NCBI GenBank assembly: GCA_965220305.1
Contig: OZ244817.1
Location: 2,790,001 to 2,854,000, forward strand
Direction: 5' to 3'
Source: G965220305 sp965220305
GTDB taxonomy: Bacteria > Chloroflexota > Dehalococcoidia > Lucifugimonadales > UBA3495
Length of the DNA: 64,000 nt
Part shown: in pieces, positions 1 to 8,101 of the stretch
Layout: each line of letters starts with the position of its first letter
Numbering within the stretch: the first letter of the stretch is position 1
Notes under the pieces: generated by a model
Told to the model about the DNA's origin: nothing
Seen by the model: the letters and a program-made list of their open reading frames with translations, nothing else
The model's database searches: none
Translations under genes and position numbers: made by a program

Positions 1-63
1 CTCCGCCGGAGGCGGGCCGGCCCCGTAAAAGACCCCAACTTTTAGATACGCACGGAGGAACCA

Positions 64-738
64 ATGAACAAGTTCAGAGTAAGAGTCCTGGCCCTGGTCG
101 CCGTGGTGGCGCTGTTGCTCACCCTGCCGGCGGTGGCGTCGGCCCAGCAAATGCCCCCCCACGTCTTCGTCGGCATGGCCACCCTCAACAACATACCGGC
201 CATGGCCGGCACTGAGGTGATGGCCATGGTGGACGGCAACCCCGCCGGGTCGGTCATGGTTGGGCAGCGCGGCAAGTTCACGCTCAGGGCTGCTGGTCCG
301 GGTGAAGAAGTAACCTTCAAGATAGGCTCCTTCGACGCCATGGAAACCGCCCAGTGGGAACAGGGCGGCGCGATGATGTTGAACCTCAGCGCTATTCCCG
401 TGATGATGGGCCCCACTGAGAGCAACGGCAAAATGATGGAACCCGTCCCAGGTCCTCAGGGCCCGAAGGGCGACCCCGGCGCGCGCGGCGCCTCCGGTCC
501 GGCTGGCCCCGCCGGTCCGGCTGGCACCGCCGGCGCGGTTGGCGCCGGCTCCGCCGGTCCTGCTGGGGCTGACGGCGCGGCTGGGGCTGACGGCCCCGCT
601 GGTCCTACCGGCCCTGCCGGCCCCGCTGGCGCTGCCGGCGGCGGCGGACCCTTGGGACTCATCGGCTTCATCCTGGCCATCGTGGCCCTGATAGGGGTGG
701 TGGGCGTGTACTTCGTATCCCGGAGCAGCGCCGCCTAA
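64..738 (+). CDS. Secreted collagen-like protein with C-terminal membrane anchor
   Basis: Probable surface protein of 224 residues. Residues 1-27 are a signal peptide (charged start, hydrophobic core, ASA before Q28). Residues about 31-112 form a short beta-type domain beginning PPHVFVG, which recurs in three other proteins of this window. Residues about 131-195 are Gly-X-Y collagen triplets (GPQGPKGDPGARGASG and on), rich in GPA and GAD, with one two-residue interruption. Residues about 197-219 form a transmembrane helix followed by RSSAA, so the protein is probably anchored by its C-terminus. GGAGGA lies just before the ATG. Collagen triplets in bacteria usually form stalks; the ligand is unknown. 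Confidence 0.85.
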   Translation: MNKFRVRVLALVAVVALLLTLPAVASAQQMPPHVFVGMATLNNIPAMAGTEVMAMVDGNPAGSVMVGQRGKFTLRAAGPGEEVTFKIGSFDAMETAQWEQGGAMMLNLSAIPVMMGPTESNGKMMEPVPGPQGPKGDPGARGASGPAGPAGPAGTAGAVGAGSAGPAGADGAAGADGPAGPTGPAGPAGAAGGGGPLGLIGFILAIVALIGVVGVYFVSRSSAA

Positions 739-763
739 CCCCACCGGCCAAGCAGACCTTTTT

Positions 764-798
764 AGGGGCGTCCCCGGCTGGGGGGCGCCCCTTTTCTG
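764..798 (+). terminator. Rho-independent terminator after the collagen-like gene
   Basis: AGGGGCG (764-770) pairs with CGCCCCT (786-792), with further C/G pairing inside, and is followed by TTTTCTGTTT. It lies 26 bases after the stop codon. Confidence 0.8.
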
Positions 799-904
799 TT
801 TGAGATTTATATACCTATGTAACCGGACATAATTTTTGTGTATCCTGGGGACATGGTGAGGGTTGGAGTCAAATCACAACGCAAGGAAGGGAGGTGGAAA
901 CACT

Positions 905-1294
905 ATGGCAACAAACCAGACTAGGGCACAGGATATCTTTCTTGACGCTCAAGCTCTCTATACTTCCGCTTTGGAGCGGTTGGAGCAGGGAGACATCAGG
1001 GACGCATCCGAAAAGGCTTGGTGCGCCACCAAGCGGGCTACGGACGCCTTAATCCTATCCCGAACCGGGGAGGAACCGGAGAAGTCACCAATAACATCCA
1101 GAAAGTTGCGAGAATTAGCCCCAACAGACCGAGGGATAGATGCCTTGGTAGGTCGCTATTTCACCAGGCAGGAAATATTGCATGGACAATGTTTCTACCT
1201 TGGATTGTGTGAACCCCTAGCGGATACGGAACGGCGGATAAGGGAAACGTCTCTTTACATTGAGGACGCCGAAACCTTGGCTCGCAGCGCTTAG
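905..1294 (+). CDS. PaREP1/HEPN-like small helical protein
   Basis: 129-residue helical protein. The segment AQALYTSALERLEQGDIRDA followed by SEKAWCATKRATDAL matches the pattern of PaREP1-type HEPN-fold proteins (helix, 'GD.R.ASEKAW.A...A', helix). A recognisable relative lies at 14554 in this window (ELERGNRLQASEKTWGALAQ). ATG 905 is chosen because GGAAGGGAGGTGG precedes it; an earlier start at 863 has no such site. HEPN proteins are often RNases or partners of nucleotidyltransferases, but I see no catalytic RxxxxH motif and no MNT partner next to it. Base composition is lower in GC than the flanking genes. Role unknown. Confidence 0.7.
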   Translation: MATNQTRAQDIFLDAQALYTSALERLEQGDIRDASEKAWCATKRATDALILSRTGEEPEKSPITSRKLRELAPTDRGIDALVGRYFTRQEILHGQCFYLGLCEPLADTERRIRETSLYIEDAETLARSA

Positions 1295-1384
1295 ACTTTC
1301 AAATCCGTCACAACCCGTCCTTCACAAGACTTGGTGTTTTGCCGCCGGATAGTCCACCATGTAGTTGGACATCTGGAGGTGATT

Positions 1385-1942
1385 GTGGTGCGGCGGAAGA
1401 GCTTCTCGTTGGTTGTCCTATCCATCCTGGCCCTGTGGACCCTGGTTGCCCTGGGCGCTGGGCCCCAGCAGCAGGGGGGGAAACTGCCACCTCAACCCTT
1501 CTTTTCCGACTACTTCTCGGGCCATGTTTTCGTCCAGGGGCTTCCCGCTCCGGCGGGGTTGTCGCTGGTGGCCTGCATCAACGACTGCCAGGAGCTGTTT
1601 GAGAGTAAGAGCGTGGCGGTGCAGTCGGGCGGGGCCTACAACATTTTGGAGGTCAACCCGGAGGACCAACTGCTGCGGGGCCGACCCGTTTCCTTTTACC
1701 TGGTGAACGAGCACGGCAGAATAAAGGCCGGGGAGACGGCGGTCTTCGAGGGGGCCTACAGCCTGAACCGCCTGAACCTGACCTTCGACCAACCCCTGCC
1801 CCAGCCGTTGCCCCCGCCGGCCCTGCCCCAGGTGGGCGACCCGGTGCTGCCCCAGTTGCCGAAGTTGGCCCTGGGCCTTGGCTTTGCCGCCGTGGTCGCG
1901 GGGGTCGCGCTGCTGCTGGCGGGAAGGCGTCGGGCCTACTAG
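1385..1942 (+). CDS. Secreted, C-terminally anchored protein with HVF-type domain
   Basis: About 186 residues. The N-terminus (VVRRKSFSLVVLSILALW) is a signal peptide or anchor. The middle (SGHVFVQGLPAPAGLSLVAC to RLNLTF) resembles the domain of the genes at 64 and 12813, with the same order HVF, GLPAPAG, GGAY, PVSFYLVNEHG. A proline-rich spacer (QPLPQPLPPPALPQ) and a C-terminal transmembrane helix ending RRRAY follow. The GTG at 1385 (or 1388) is preferred because TGGAGGTG lies 4-8 bases upstream. It probably works on the cell surface; partner unknown. Confidence 0.7.
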   Translation: MVRRKSFSLVVLSILALWTLVALGAGPQQQGGKLPPQPFFSDYFSGHVFVQGLPAPAGLSLVACINDCQELFESKSVAVQSGGAYNILEVNPEDQLLRGRPVSFYLVNEHGRIKAGETAVFEGAYSLNRLNLTFDQPLPQPLPPPALPQVGDPVLPQLPKLALGLGFAAVVAGVALLLAGRRRAY

Positions 1943-1975
1943 AAGAGGCCCGCCACCCCCCGTCATTTCCGTCCT

Positions 1976-2125
1976 ACCCCCGCCCCCGTCTTTCCCGCGA
2001 AAGCGGGAATCCAGGGGGTGGGGTGGTTCGACAAGCTCACCATGAACGGGATTGAGGGACTCACCATGAGCGGGAAAAAGAGGCCCCCCGTCATTCCGGC
2101 GGAGGTCGGAATCCAGGGAGAGATG
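1976..2125. repeat. Cluster of REP-like palindromic repeats
   Basis: This gap holds CCCGCGAAAGCGGGAATCCA (inverted repeat CCCGC/GCGGG), a GGTTCGACAAGCTCACCATG motif at 2025, a partial second copy (ctcaccatgagcggg at 2060), and CATTCCGGCGGAGGTCGGAA at 2093. The same motifs recur in other intergenic gaps of the window (9.6, 24.8, 27.7, 29.8, 61.1 and 61.3 kb). There is no coding potential. Confidence 0.7.
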
Positions 2126-2164
2126 TGGGGAGGGGTATCCTTCGCCAAGCCCTGGATGAGCGGG

Positions 2165-2818
2165 CTAGGCGCGCTGCACCGCCCGGGCCTGGGGGTTCAG
2201 CGTCACCACCCGCATGTTGAGGCCCAGGTTGGTGGTGGTCACCGACAGCCTGGGCTGGGGTTGCACGTCGCTGACTCCCATCCTCCGTAGAAAGGAGTCT
2301 ACCCCGTCCAGAGTAACGGAAAGGCCCGGGGTGCTGTAGTGCATGGGAATGACCACCTTGGGGTCGAGGTCTTGGATTATCTGTAGTATCTGCTCCACCG
2401 CCAGGGTGCAGCCCCCGCCGGTAGGGGCCAACAGCACGTCCACCGGGGCCAGTTCGTCCCGCTGCCGCGACGTCAGGGGTTGGGCGATGTCTCCCAGGTG
2501 ACAGACGTTGATGTTGTCCATCTGCACGCAGAAGGCCACATTCCGCTGCTCTTGAGGCGTGTCCGGGGCCAGGGTGGTCATCACCCCCCGCACGGTTATG
2601 CCGGAGAACTCGTACTCGCCCGGGGCGCGGAACACCTTGGGTTCCCCCAAGACCTCCTCCCAGTTGCTATGGTTGGGATGGGAGTTGCTAACGGTGACCA
2701 CGGTGGCCTGCCGAAAGTCGGGGCGCAGTCCCAGGGAAGGGGGGAAGGGGTCGGTAATTACCATCGTGTCCGCGTCGCGCAGGCGGAAGCAGGCGTGGCC
2801 CAGCCAGTTTATGTCCAT
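2165..2818 (-). CDS. Metallo-beta-lactamase-fold protein with altered metal motif
   Basis: About 217 residues starting MDINWLGHACFRLR, the typical start of UPF0173-like MBL-fold hydrolases. Later landmarks are present: CHLGDI near the middle and VIPMHY near the C-terminus. The usual HxHxDH metal motif instead reads NSHPNH, so the first His and the Asp are both Asn; catalytic activity is doubtful or changed. The ATG at 2818 overlaps the end of bioY by 10 bases, so the two are probably co-transcribed and translationally coupled. A start 27 bases upstream is possible but would lie deeper inside bioY. The biological substrate is unknown. Confidence 0.8.
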   Translation of the reverse strand: MDINWLGHACFRLRDADTMVITDPFPPSLGLRPDFRQATVVTVSNSHPNHSNWEEVLGEPKVFRAPGEYEFSGITVRGVMTTLAPDTPQEQRNVAFCVQMDNINVCHLGDIAQPLTSRQRDELAPVDVLLAPTGGGCTLAVEQILQIIQDLDPKVVIPMHYSTPGLSVTLDGVDSFLRRMGVSDVQPQPRLSVTTTNLGLNMRVVTLNPQARAVQRA

Positions 2819-3453
2819 AAGTTTTGCGAGTCCCCCTTGGTCCACCGCAGCAAGGCCCAGGCGGAGGGCAGCGCCAGGGAGGCGATGTATAGCTTAATCA
2901 GGTCTCCCAGAATGAAGGGGTACAGCCCGTCTATCAGGGTCTTCTGTAGAATCCCGACTTCGTCCACGGCGTCGGGCGCGTAGCCGGGTACGAACAGGGA
3001 TAGCTGGATGAGGCCGGGAATGTAGAGGATGATATTGCCCAGGAGCATCGCCAGGAGAATCCAGACCCGCCGGTCCCAGCCGTGCTCGCACAGGTAGCCC
3101 ACCACGAAGGCCGCCGGGATGAACCCGATGATGTAGCCCCCGCTGGCCAGGCTCCACACGTAGCCGGAGCCGCCTCCGGCGTAGAAGGGCAACCAACTGC
3201 CCGCCACCAGGTAGAGGAGCATGGCCGAAGCTCCCCGCCGGCTGCCCAGGGCCGCCCCGGTCAGCAGCACCGCCAGGGTCTGGCCGGTGATGGGCACCGG
3301 AGTAAACCCCAAGGGGATGGAAATGCGGGCAAATAGGGCCGTTAACAGGGCAAACCCCACCACCAGGGCCACGTCCCGGATTAGGCGGCGACTGCCTTCG
3401 CTGGCCGGAAATACCGCATCGGCCAGGGCCGTGGTCGGTGTTGGTGAATACAT
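2809..3453 (-). CDS. bioY: Biotin transporter substrate-binding subunit BioY
   Basis: 214-residue integral membrane protein of the BioY family, the S component of ECF-type biotin uptake. Family features include ARISIPLGFTPVPITGQTLA near residue 45, LLTGAALGSRRGA, GGSGYVWSLASGGYIIGF and the C-terminal PFILGDLIKLYIA. About six hydrophobic helices can be seen. No ecfA or ecfT is nearby, so it either works alone or uses a shared energising module elsewhere. The gene is transcribed divergently from hrcA, with its own promoter at 3569-3598, and overlaps the MBL-fold gene downstream. Confidence 0.93.
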   Translation of the reverse strand: MYSPTPTTALADAVFPASEGSRRLIRDVALVVGFALLTALFARISIPLGFTPVPITGQTLAVLLTGAALGSRRGASAMLLYLVAGSWLPFYAGGGSGYVWSLASGGYIIGFIPAAFVVGYLCEHGWDRRVWILLAMLLGNIILYIPGLIQLSLFVPGYAPDAVDEVGILQKTLIDGLYPFILGDLIKLYIASLALPSAWALLRWTKGDSQNLWT

Positions 3454-3568
3454 TTCTCCGCCTGCCGCTGGACCGGGATGGACTTGGCCGTCCCGGAGTT
3501 GGGGGGACTGGGGACAGGGTGAGGATATTCAACGCGGCCAAAGCCGCAGCCAGGTTGAGCCCTGGCCG

Positions 3569-3598
3569 AGTATAATAGTAGTTAGACCGGGGAGTCAA
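3569..3598 (-). promoter_or_regulatory. bioY promoter
   Basis: On the minus strand TTGACT (3598-3593), an 18-base spacer and TATACT (3574-3569). It lies back to back with the hrcA promoter. Confidence 0.6.
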
Positions 3599-3602
3599 TG
3601 GC

Positions 3603-3630
3603 TTGACATTGCATTTTGGGCCATGCTAAT
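3603..3630 (+). promoter_or_regulatory. hrcA promoter
   Basis: TTGACA (3603-3608), 16-base spacer, GCTAAT (3625-3630). It excludes an ATG at 3616, inside the promoter, as the hrcA start. No CIRCE inverted repeat (TTAGCACTC/GAGTGCTAA) is visible. Confidence 0.6.
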
Positions 3631-3693
3631 TTCCGGCATGAACGATGCTTCACTGCCGGTCGCAGCACTCAGGTCCTGGTATCGGTGACGCCT

Positions 3694-4740
3694 ATGATTT
3701 CGGAACGCGCGGGAAACGTACTGAACATTCTGGTGAACGAGTATATCAACACGGCCACGCCGGTGGCTTCCGACGACATCGCCCGGCTGTCGCCCAGCCG
3801 GGTAAGCCCGGCTACGGTACGGAACGCCATGTCCCGGCTCACCGAGGAGGGCTACATTTCCCGTCCCCACATCTCGGCTGGAGGTGTTCCCTCGGACCTG
3901 GGCTACCGCTACTACGTGGAATCGCTGAAGGGTACGCCGGAGTTGCCCGCCCCCCTGCGCCGGGAGATTCACGAGCGGTTCAACGAGGTGGGGCCGGATG
4001 TGGAGACCTGGACTCGCCGCTGCGCGGTGGTCCTCTCCCACCTGACCGAGAACATGGCGATTGTGACGGTGCCCCGGGCCGCCGCGCCGCGTCTCAAGCA
4101 TATCCAGATGGTGTGCTTGGAGGAGTTTCTGGCGCTGCTGATCATCGTCCTGCAGGAGGCCCGGCTGCTTCGCCGGTTGGTGCCCCTGGACGAAAAGGTT
4201 AACCAGCGGGTCTTGGATCAGGTGGCCGGCGTCCTCAACGAGCGTTACAACGATCAGACCTACAATCAGATTGAAGCCGATTCGGGCGAGCTAACACCCT
4301 TGGAATCGCGGGTGAAGCGGGACACGGTGGCCATGCTGCGGGAGGCCGGGACCTACTCGTCGCCGGAACACTACGTTGACGGCCTGCGACGCCTGCTGGA
4401 CCAACCCGAATTCTCCCAGGGCAACCGCGCCAAAGAACTGGTGGAGCTGGTGGAAGAGCAGGTTTTACTGGAAGGCATCATCTCCGAGACTCCCCCCGAC
4501 GGCGACGTGGTGGTGTACATCGGCGGAGAGAACCAGCAGGAGTCCCTGCGCCCCTTTGGGGTCATCCTCTGCCAGTACGGAATCCCCTCCCAGGCCAGCG
4601 GCACCATCTGCGTCATCGGCCCCACCCGAATGGGCTACACCCAGGCCATCGGCGGGGTTAGCTTCCTGTCGTCTTTTATGAACCAGTTGGTGCTGGAACT
4701 CTACGGGGGCGCTCCTGCCGACGGCCCGTTGACCGGGTAG
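3694..4740 (+). CDS. hrcA: Heat-inducible transcription repressor HrcA
   Basis: 348-residue HrcA-family repressor. HrcA normally binds CIRCE operators and, together with GroEL, controls chaperone genes. The N-terminal winged helix is clear: ISERAGNVLNILVNEYINTA, then VSPATVRNAMSRLTEEGYIS and PHISAGGVPSDLGYRYYV. The C-terminus has VVYIGGENQQESLRPFGVIL and GPTRMGYTQAIGGVSFLSS, typical of the inserted and dimerisation domains. ATG 3694 gives the usual family N-terminus; its ribosome site is weak and a GTG at 3685 is possible. Unusually, no grpE, dnaK or dnaJ follows; polX does. Confidence 0.93.
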   Translation: MISERAGNVLNILVNEYINTATPVASDDIARLSPSRVSPATVRNAMSRLTEEGYISRPHISAGGVPSDLGYRYYVESLKGTPELPAPLRREIHERFNEVGPDVETWTRRCAVVLSHLTENMAIVTVPRAAAPRLKHIQMVCLEEFLALLIIVLQEARLLRRLVPLDEKVNQRVLDQVAGVLNERYNDQTYNQIEADSGELTPLESRVKRDTVAMLREAGTYSSPEHYVDGLRRLLDQPEFSQGNRAKELVELVEEQVLLEGIISETPPDGDVVVYIGGENQQESLRPFGVILCQYGIPSQASGTICVIGPTRMGYTQAIGGVSFLSSFMNQLVLELYGGAPADGPLTG

Positions 4741-4825
4741 CGCACTGCCAGCCAGGCTGTAACCTCGTCCAGCATGAATTGTATCCAGTGCCGCATCGCC
4801 CGAATCCACCACAAGGAAGAATGAC

Positions 4826-6595
4826 ATGCCAGTAGACAACGAAGAAATCGCCCAGCTATTTGAAAACATGGCTACCTTTCTGGAAATGAAGGGTGATACC
4901 GTGTTCAAGATTCGCGCCTACCAGCGGGCGGCCCGCACCATCGGCCAACTGTCCTTCCCCCTGGAACAGGCGGTGCAGGAACAGGCCGACCTGAAGAAGA
5001 TTCCCGGCATCGGCAAGGCAATAAGCGAGAAGATTCAGGAACTGCTCCAGACAGGGCAGGTCTCCGCCTACGAGAAGCTGCTGGAAGAGTTGCCCCAGGG
5101 CGTCCTCAACCTGATGGATATTCCCAGCATCGGCCCCAAGACGGCCATGCTGCTGTCCCAGGAGTTGGGCGTTGGCACGGTGGAAGAGTTGGAGCAGGCG
5201 ATTCAGGCGGGCAAGCTGGCCGCCCTGCCCCGCATGGGGGAGAAGACCGCCGAGAACATCCTGAGGAACATCCAGTCCCTGCGCACCAAGGATGACCGCA
5301 CCCCCATCGGCGAGGCCCTGAAGGTGGCCGAGGAGACCATCGCCGCCCTGCGGGAGAAGTGTCCCCACATCGACCTGCTGTACCCGGCAGGCAGCCTGCG
5401 CCGCTGGGAGGAGACCATTGGCGACATCGACCTGGTGGGCGCCGCCGCCCATCCCGAGGAGGTGGGCGACGCCCTGGTTTCCCTGCCCACCGTCCAGGAA
5501 GTCCTGGTTCACGGCCCCAAGAAGACCAGTGTTATCCTGGAGCCGGGTATCCAGGTGGACCTGCGCATCGGAGAACCGGAGTCCTTCGGCGCGCTACTGC
5601 AATACTTCTCCGGCAGCCAGCAGCACAACATCCGGCTGCGGGACTACGCCAACCGCATGGGGCTGTCCCTGAACGAATACGGTATTACCGACCTGGACAG
5701 CGGAGTGGTGGAGAGTTTCGCCGACGAGGCCTCCTTCTACGCCAGGTTGGGCCTGCCCTACATTGCGCCGGAGCTTCGCCTGGGCATGGATGAACTGGAG
5801 GCGGCCCGGGAGGGTCGGCTGCCCGACCTGGTGGAGGAGTCCCACCTGCGGGGCGACCTGCACCTGCACAGCAACTGGAGCGATGGACGCGACCCCATCG
5901 AAATCATGATTGAGGCCGCGGCCAGCCAGGGGTACGAGTACATGGCCCTTACCGACCATTCCGCCGGTTTGGGGGTAGCCAATGGCCTATCCAACGAGCG
6001 CCTGGCCCAGCAGATTGAGCTTTTGCGCTCCCTGCAAGACCGGTATTCCATCACCATCCTGTGCGGCTCCGAGGTGGACATAAGGGCTGACGGCAGCCTG
6101 GACTACCCCGACGAGCTTCTGGCCCAATTGGACGTTGTCGTGGCCTCGGTCCACTCGGCTATGGGCCAGGACCAGGACACCATGACCCAACGCATAAGCC
6201 GGGCCATGCAGCACCCGGCAGTTACCATCATCGGCCACGCTTCTACCCGGCTGTTGGGCCGCCGTCAGCCGGTGCAGTTTGATATAGAAGCCCTGTTGCA
6301 GACCGCCCGGGAGACGGGTACGGCCATGGAAATCAACGCCTCCCCGGAGCGCCTGGACTTGAAGGACACTCACGCCAAGCGGGCCCGGGAGTTGGGGGTG
6401 CCCCTGGTAATCAACACCGACTCCCACCACTACGTCAGCTTGGGTCAGCGCCGCTTTGGGGTGGCCCTCGCCCGGCGGGCCTGGTGCGAGCCCCGGCACA
6501 TCCTGAACACCATGCCCCGCCAGCAATTCTTGGAGTACATCCAGACCCCCAAGCCGCAGCGAGTGCAGGTGTGGGACGCTTTCCGGGGCCAGTGA
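4826..6595 (+). CDS. polX: DNA polymerase/3'-5' exonuclease PolX
   Basis: 589-residue bacterial family X polymerase used in base excision repair. The N-terminal 8-kDa and helix-hairpin-helix parts include IPGIGKAISEKIQELL and IPSIGPKTAMLL. The nucleotidyltransferase motif GSLRRWEETIGDIDLV is near residue 189. The PHP domain begins near residue 344 (DLHLHSNWSDGRDP) with LTDHS, GSEVDI, VASVHSAMG, IIGHAS and NTDSHH, the metal-binding set for 3'-5' exonuclease activity. Length fits the family (about 570-590). It follows hrcA by 85 bases and may be read from the same promoter. Confidence 0.95.
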   Translation: MPVDNEEIAQLFENMATFLEMKGDTVFKIRAYQRAARTIGQLSFPLEQAVQEQADLKKIPGIGKAISEKIQELLQTGQVSAYEKLLEELPQGVLNLMDIPSIGPKTAMLLSQELGVGTVEELEQAIQAGKLAALPRMGEKTAENILRNIQSLRTKDDRTPIGEALKVAEETIAALREKCPHIDLLYPAGSLRRWEETIGDIDLVGAAAHPEEVGDALVSLPTVQEVLVHGPKKTSVILEPGIQVDLRIGEPESFGALLQYFSGSQQHNIRLRDYANRMGLSLNEYGITDLDSGVVESFADEASFYARLGLPYIAPELRLGMDELEAAREGRLPDLVEESHLRGDLHLHSNWSDGRDPIEIMIEAAASQGYEYMALTDHSAGLGVANGLSNERLAQQIELLRSLQDRYSITILCGSEVDIRADGSLDYPDELLAQLDVVVASVHSAMGQDQDTMTQRISRAMQHPAVTIIGHASTRLLGRRQPVQFDIEALLQTARETGTAMEINASPERLDLKDTHAKRARELGVPLVINTDSHHYVSLGQRRFGVALARRAWCEPRHILNTMPRQQFLEYIQTPKPQRVQVWDAFRGQ

Positions 6596-6670
6596 ACCCG
6601 ACAGTGAGCCGCGAAGAGGCGCGATGTTAGTGGGAGTACCGCCGCAACGCGTCTTGCCCGCTGGTGGTGG

Positions 6671-7011
6671 ATGGCGACGACCCTGACGCTGCTGTTGTTA
6701 GCGTGCCAGGGAGCCGGCCCTGTGGCGACCCCCATGCCATTACCCAGTCCTACGCCCACCGCCACCGCCTTTCCAACGCCTGTCCCGACTGCGCCGGTGG
6801 CCCAGGCCCGGACCCCTACCGCCAGCCCAACAGTTCTACCGAACCGTCCTACCACTCCATTCCCTTCGCCCACGCTGCCATCGACTCCCACGGCTATGTC
6901 GACACTTACCCCCACATTGCGCCTACCCCGGCTCCTAGCCCGACGCCCACGCCCATTCCATCCGCCTCCCACTGTACGGCGGCTTCTTCGCCAGGACTCT
7001 TGGACTGTTGA
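6671..7011 (+). pseudogene. Broken Pro/Thr-rich lipoprotein
   Basis: The frame at 6671 begins MATTLTLLLLACQG, a lipobox-like sequence, but with only 11 residues before the Cys and no basic start. A Pro/Thr/Ser linker (PSPTPTATAFPTPVPTAP) follows, like those at 12813 and 48268. Near 6905-6915, at a CCCCC run, the Pro/Thr pattern leaves this frame (which becomes Arg-rich) and continues in the next one (APTPAPSPTPTPIPSASH), ending at 7011. This suggests a frameshift, either real or a sequencing error. No folded domain is recognisable. Confidence 0.4.
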
Positions 7012-7100
7012 AGGCCCCTCGCCCATAGCAACTCGCAGCCGCAGGCAATTTAGGCCCGTCTTTCAGCAATGCCAGGGGAAGCCCTCTGCCCTATTCCATA

Positions 7101-7138
7101 GACCCAGACCCGAGACCCAGACCCGAGACCCAGACCCG
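7101..7138. repeat. 13-bp tandem repeat, about three copies
   Basis: The unit GACCCAGACCCGA is repeated almost three times, with no mismatches. It lies just upstream of the TATAAT at 7156. Confidence 0.85.
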
Positions 7139-7155
7139 TTGTACGGCTCGTAATG

Positions 7156-7161
7156 TATAAT
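7156..7161 (+). promoter_or_regulatory. -10 box (TATAAT)
   Basis: A perfect TATAAT, 58 bases before the GTG at 7219. No convincing -35 box; the region upstream is the 13-bp tandem repeat. Confidence 0.5.
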
Positions 7162-7218
7162 GGTAGGGTTGGTGACTCAATCGCCCTACTTGGCAACGGT
7201 GTTAGAGGACAATCGCCC

Positions 7219-8004
7219 GTGACCCATCCAAGGGAGCATATCAATTCTAAGTCAACGGTGTTGCCCGCTGACCTGGCCCAGCAGTCGCCGGAAGCAGTGC
7301 TACACCTGAAGTCGGCCCTGCTCGCGGGTACTCCGTGGTACCAGGCCCTGTTGGAGTCCGTCGGCCTGTGGACGCTTCCCCAGGAGACCTATCGGGACCG
7401 CCACTACCGGTACCTCATCCAGGGAGAGGCCCTGGACTGGCTGCTGTTGGCCGAGCGGTTGTGCGCGGAGTTGGATGGGGAGGTACCCCAGGAGGTGCAG
7501 GAGCGGCTACTCTTTCACGGGCTGCTGCCCGAAGAGGTGTCCCCCGACGTGTTCCGCGACGTGATGGGTCCCACCAAGCACCGGGCCTACCTCAACTACT
7601 GGTATGGTGTGGTGGTGGAGGAAGCCCTGCAGTTGGCGGTGGAGGAAGAGGTCCGCAAGCGGCATCGGGCCGGGGGGTACCCTGACAGCGAAGACTTCAT
7701 CGAAGAGGCTTTCACCATCCTCTACTCCGACACTCGCCGGGTCTTGCTGGACCGCTTCTGCCGCGAGGCCCAATTGTTGCCAGCCCCGCCCCTTGAAGAG
7801 CCCGACGCCGGGGATGGCCCTGACCTGTCCCTGGCCGACCTGAAGGCTTTTACCTACTGGCTCTTCAAGCGCCGGTTCAACCAATGGGACCCGGCCCGGG
7901 TTGCCAGCGATACCCGCAAGGGCATCCGAAGGCTGCGGCTTCTGGAGCAGACACAGCGGCCCACTCCCCAACCGGACGCCGCCCCCGGCTCCACCGAAAT
8001 CTAG
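7219..8004 (+). CDS. Conserved hypothetical helical protein
   Basis: About 261 residues, mostly helical and acidic, with no signal peptide or membrane helix. I do not recognise a family. Notable stretches are HLKSALLAGTPWYQALLESV, RYLIQGEALDWLLLAERLC and FTYWLFKRRFNQWDPARVAS. An ATG at 7153 overlaps the TATAAT box, so translation more likely starts at GTG 7219, which has GAGGA nine bases upstream. The gene ends about 100 bases before the rpsA promoter. It looks like a soluble cytoplasmic protein; function unknown. Confidence 0.7.
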   Translation: MTHPREHINSKSTVLPADLAQQSPEAVLHLKSALLAGTPWYQALLESVGLWTLPQETYRDRHYRYLIQGEALDWLLLAERLCAELDGEVPQEVQERLLFHGLLPEEVSPDVFRDVMGPTKHRAYLNYWYGVVVEEALQLAVEEEVRKRHRAGGYPDSEDFIEEAFTILYSDTRRVLLDRFCREAQLLPAPPLEEPDAGDGPDLSLADLKAFTYWLFKRRFNQWDPARVASDTRKGIRRLRLLEQTQRPTPQPDAAPGSTEI

Positions 8005-8101
8005 GCCCCAGAAGGCCGTAGTTCACCCCTTGCCATCCCGCCCCCGTCGCCACGCTTCTGCCGCGCCTGTGGGAAAGCCCCGTCAATCGCTTGTAAAGTC
8101 A

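Noticed and set aside
456..680. Minus-strand Ala/Pro/Gly frame within the collagen gene
   Set aside because: Complement of Gly-X-Y repeats; no coding signals.
1976..2125. Possible CRISPR array from repeated motifs
   Set aside because: Repeats are palindromic REP-like units at irregular spacing with no equal spacers, and no cas genes are present.
3616..3693. Longer hrcA start at ATG 3616
   Set aside because: Lies inside the promoter (before the -10 box), and the added residues do not match the family.
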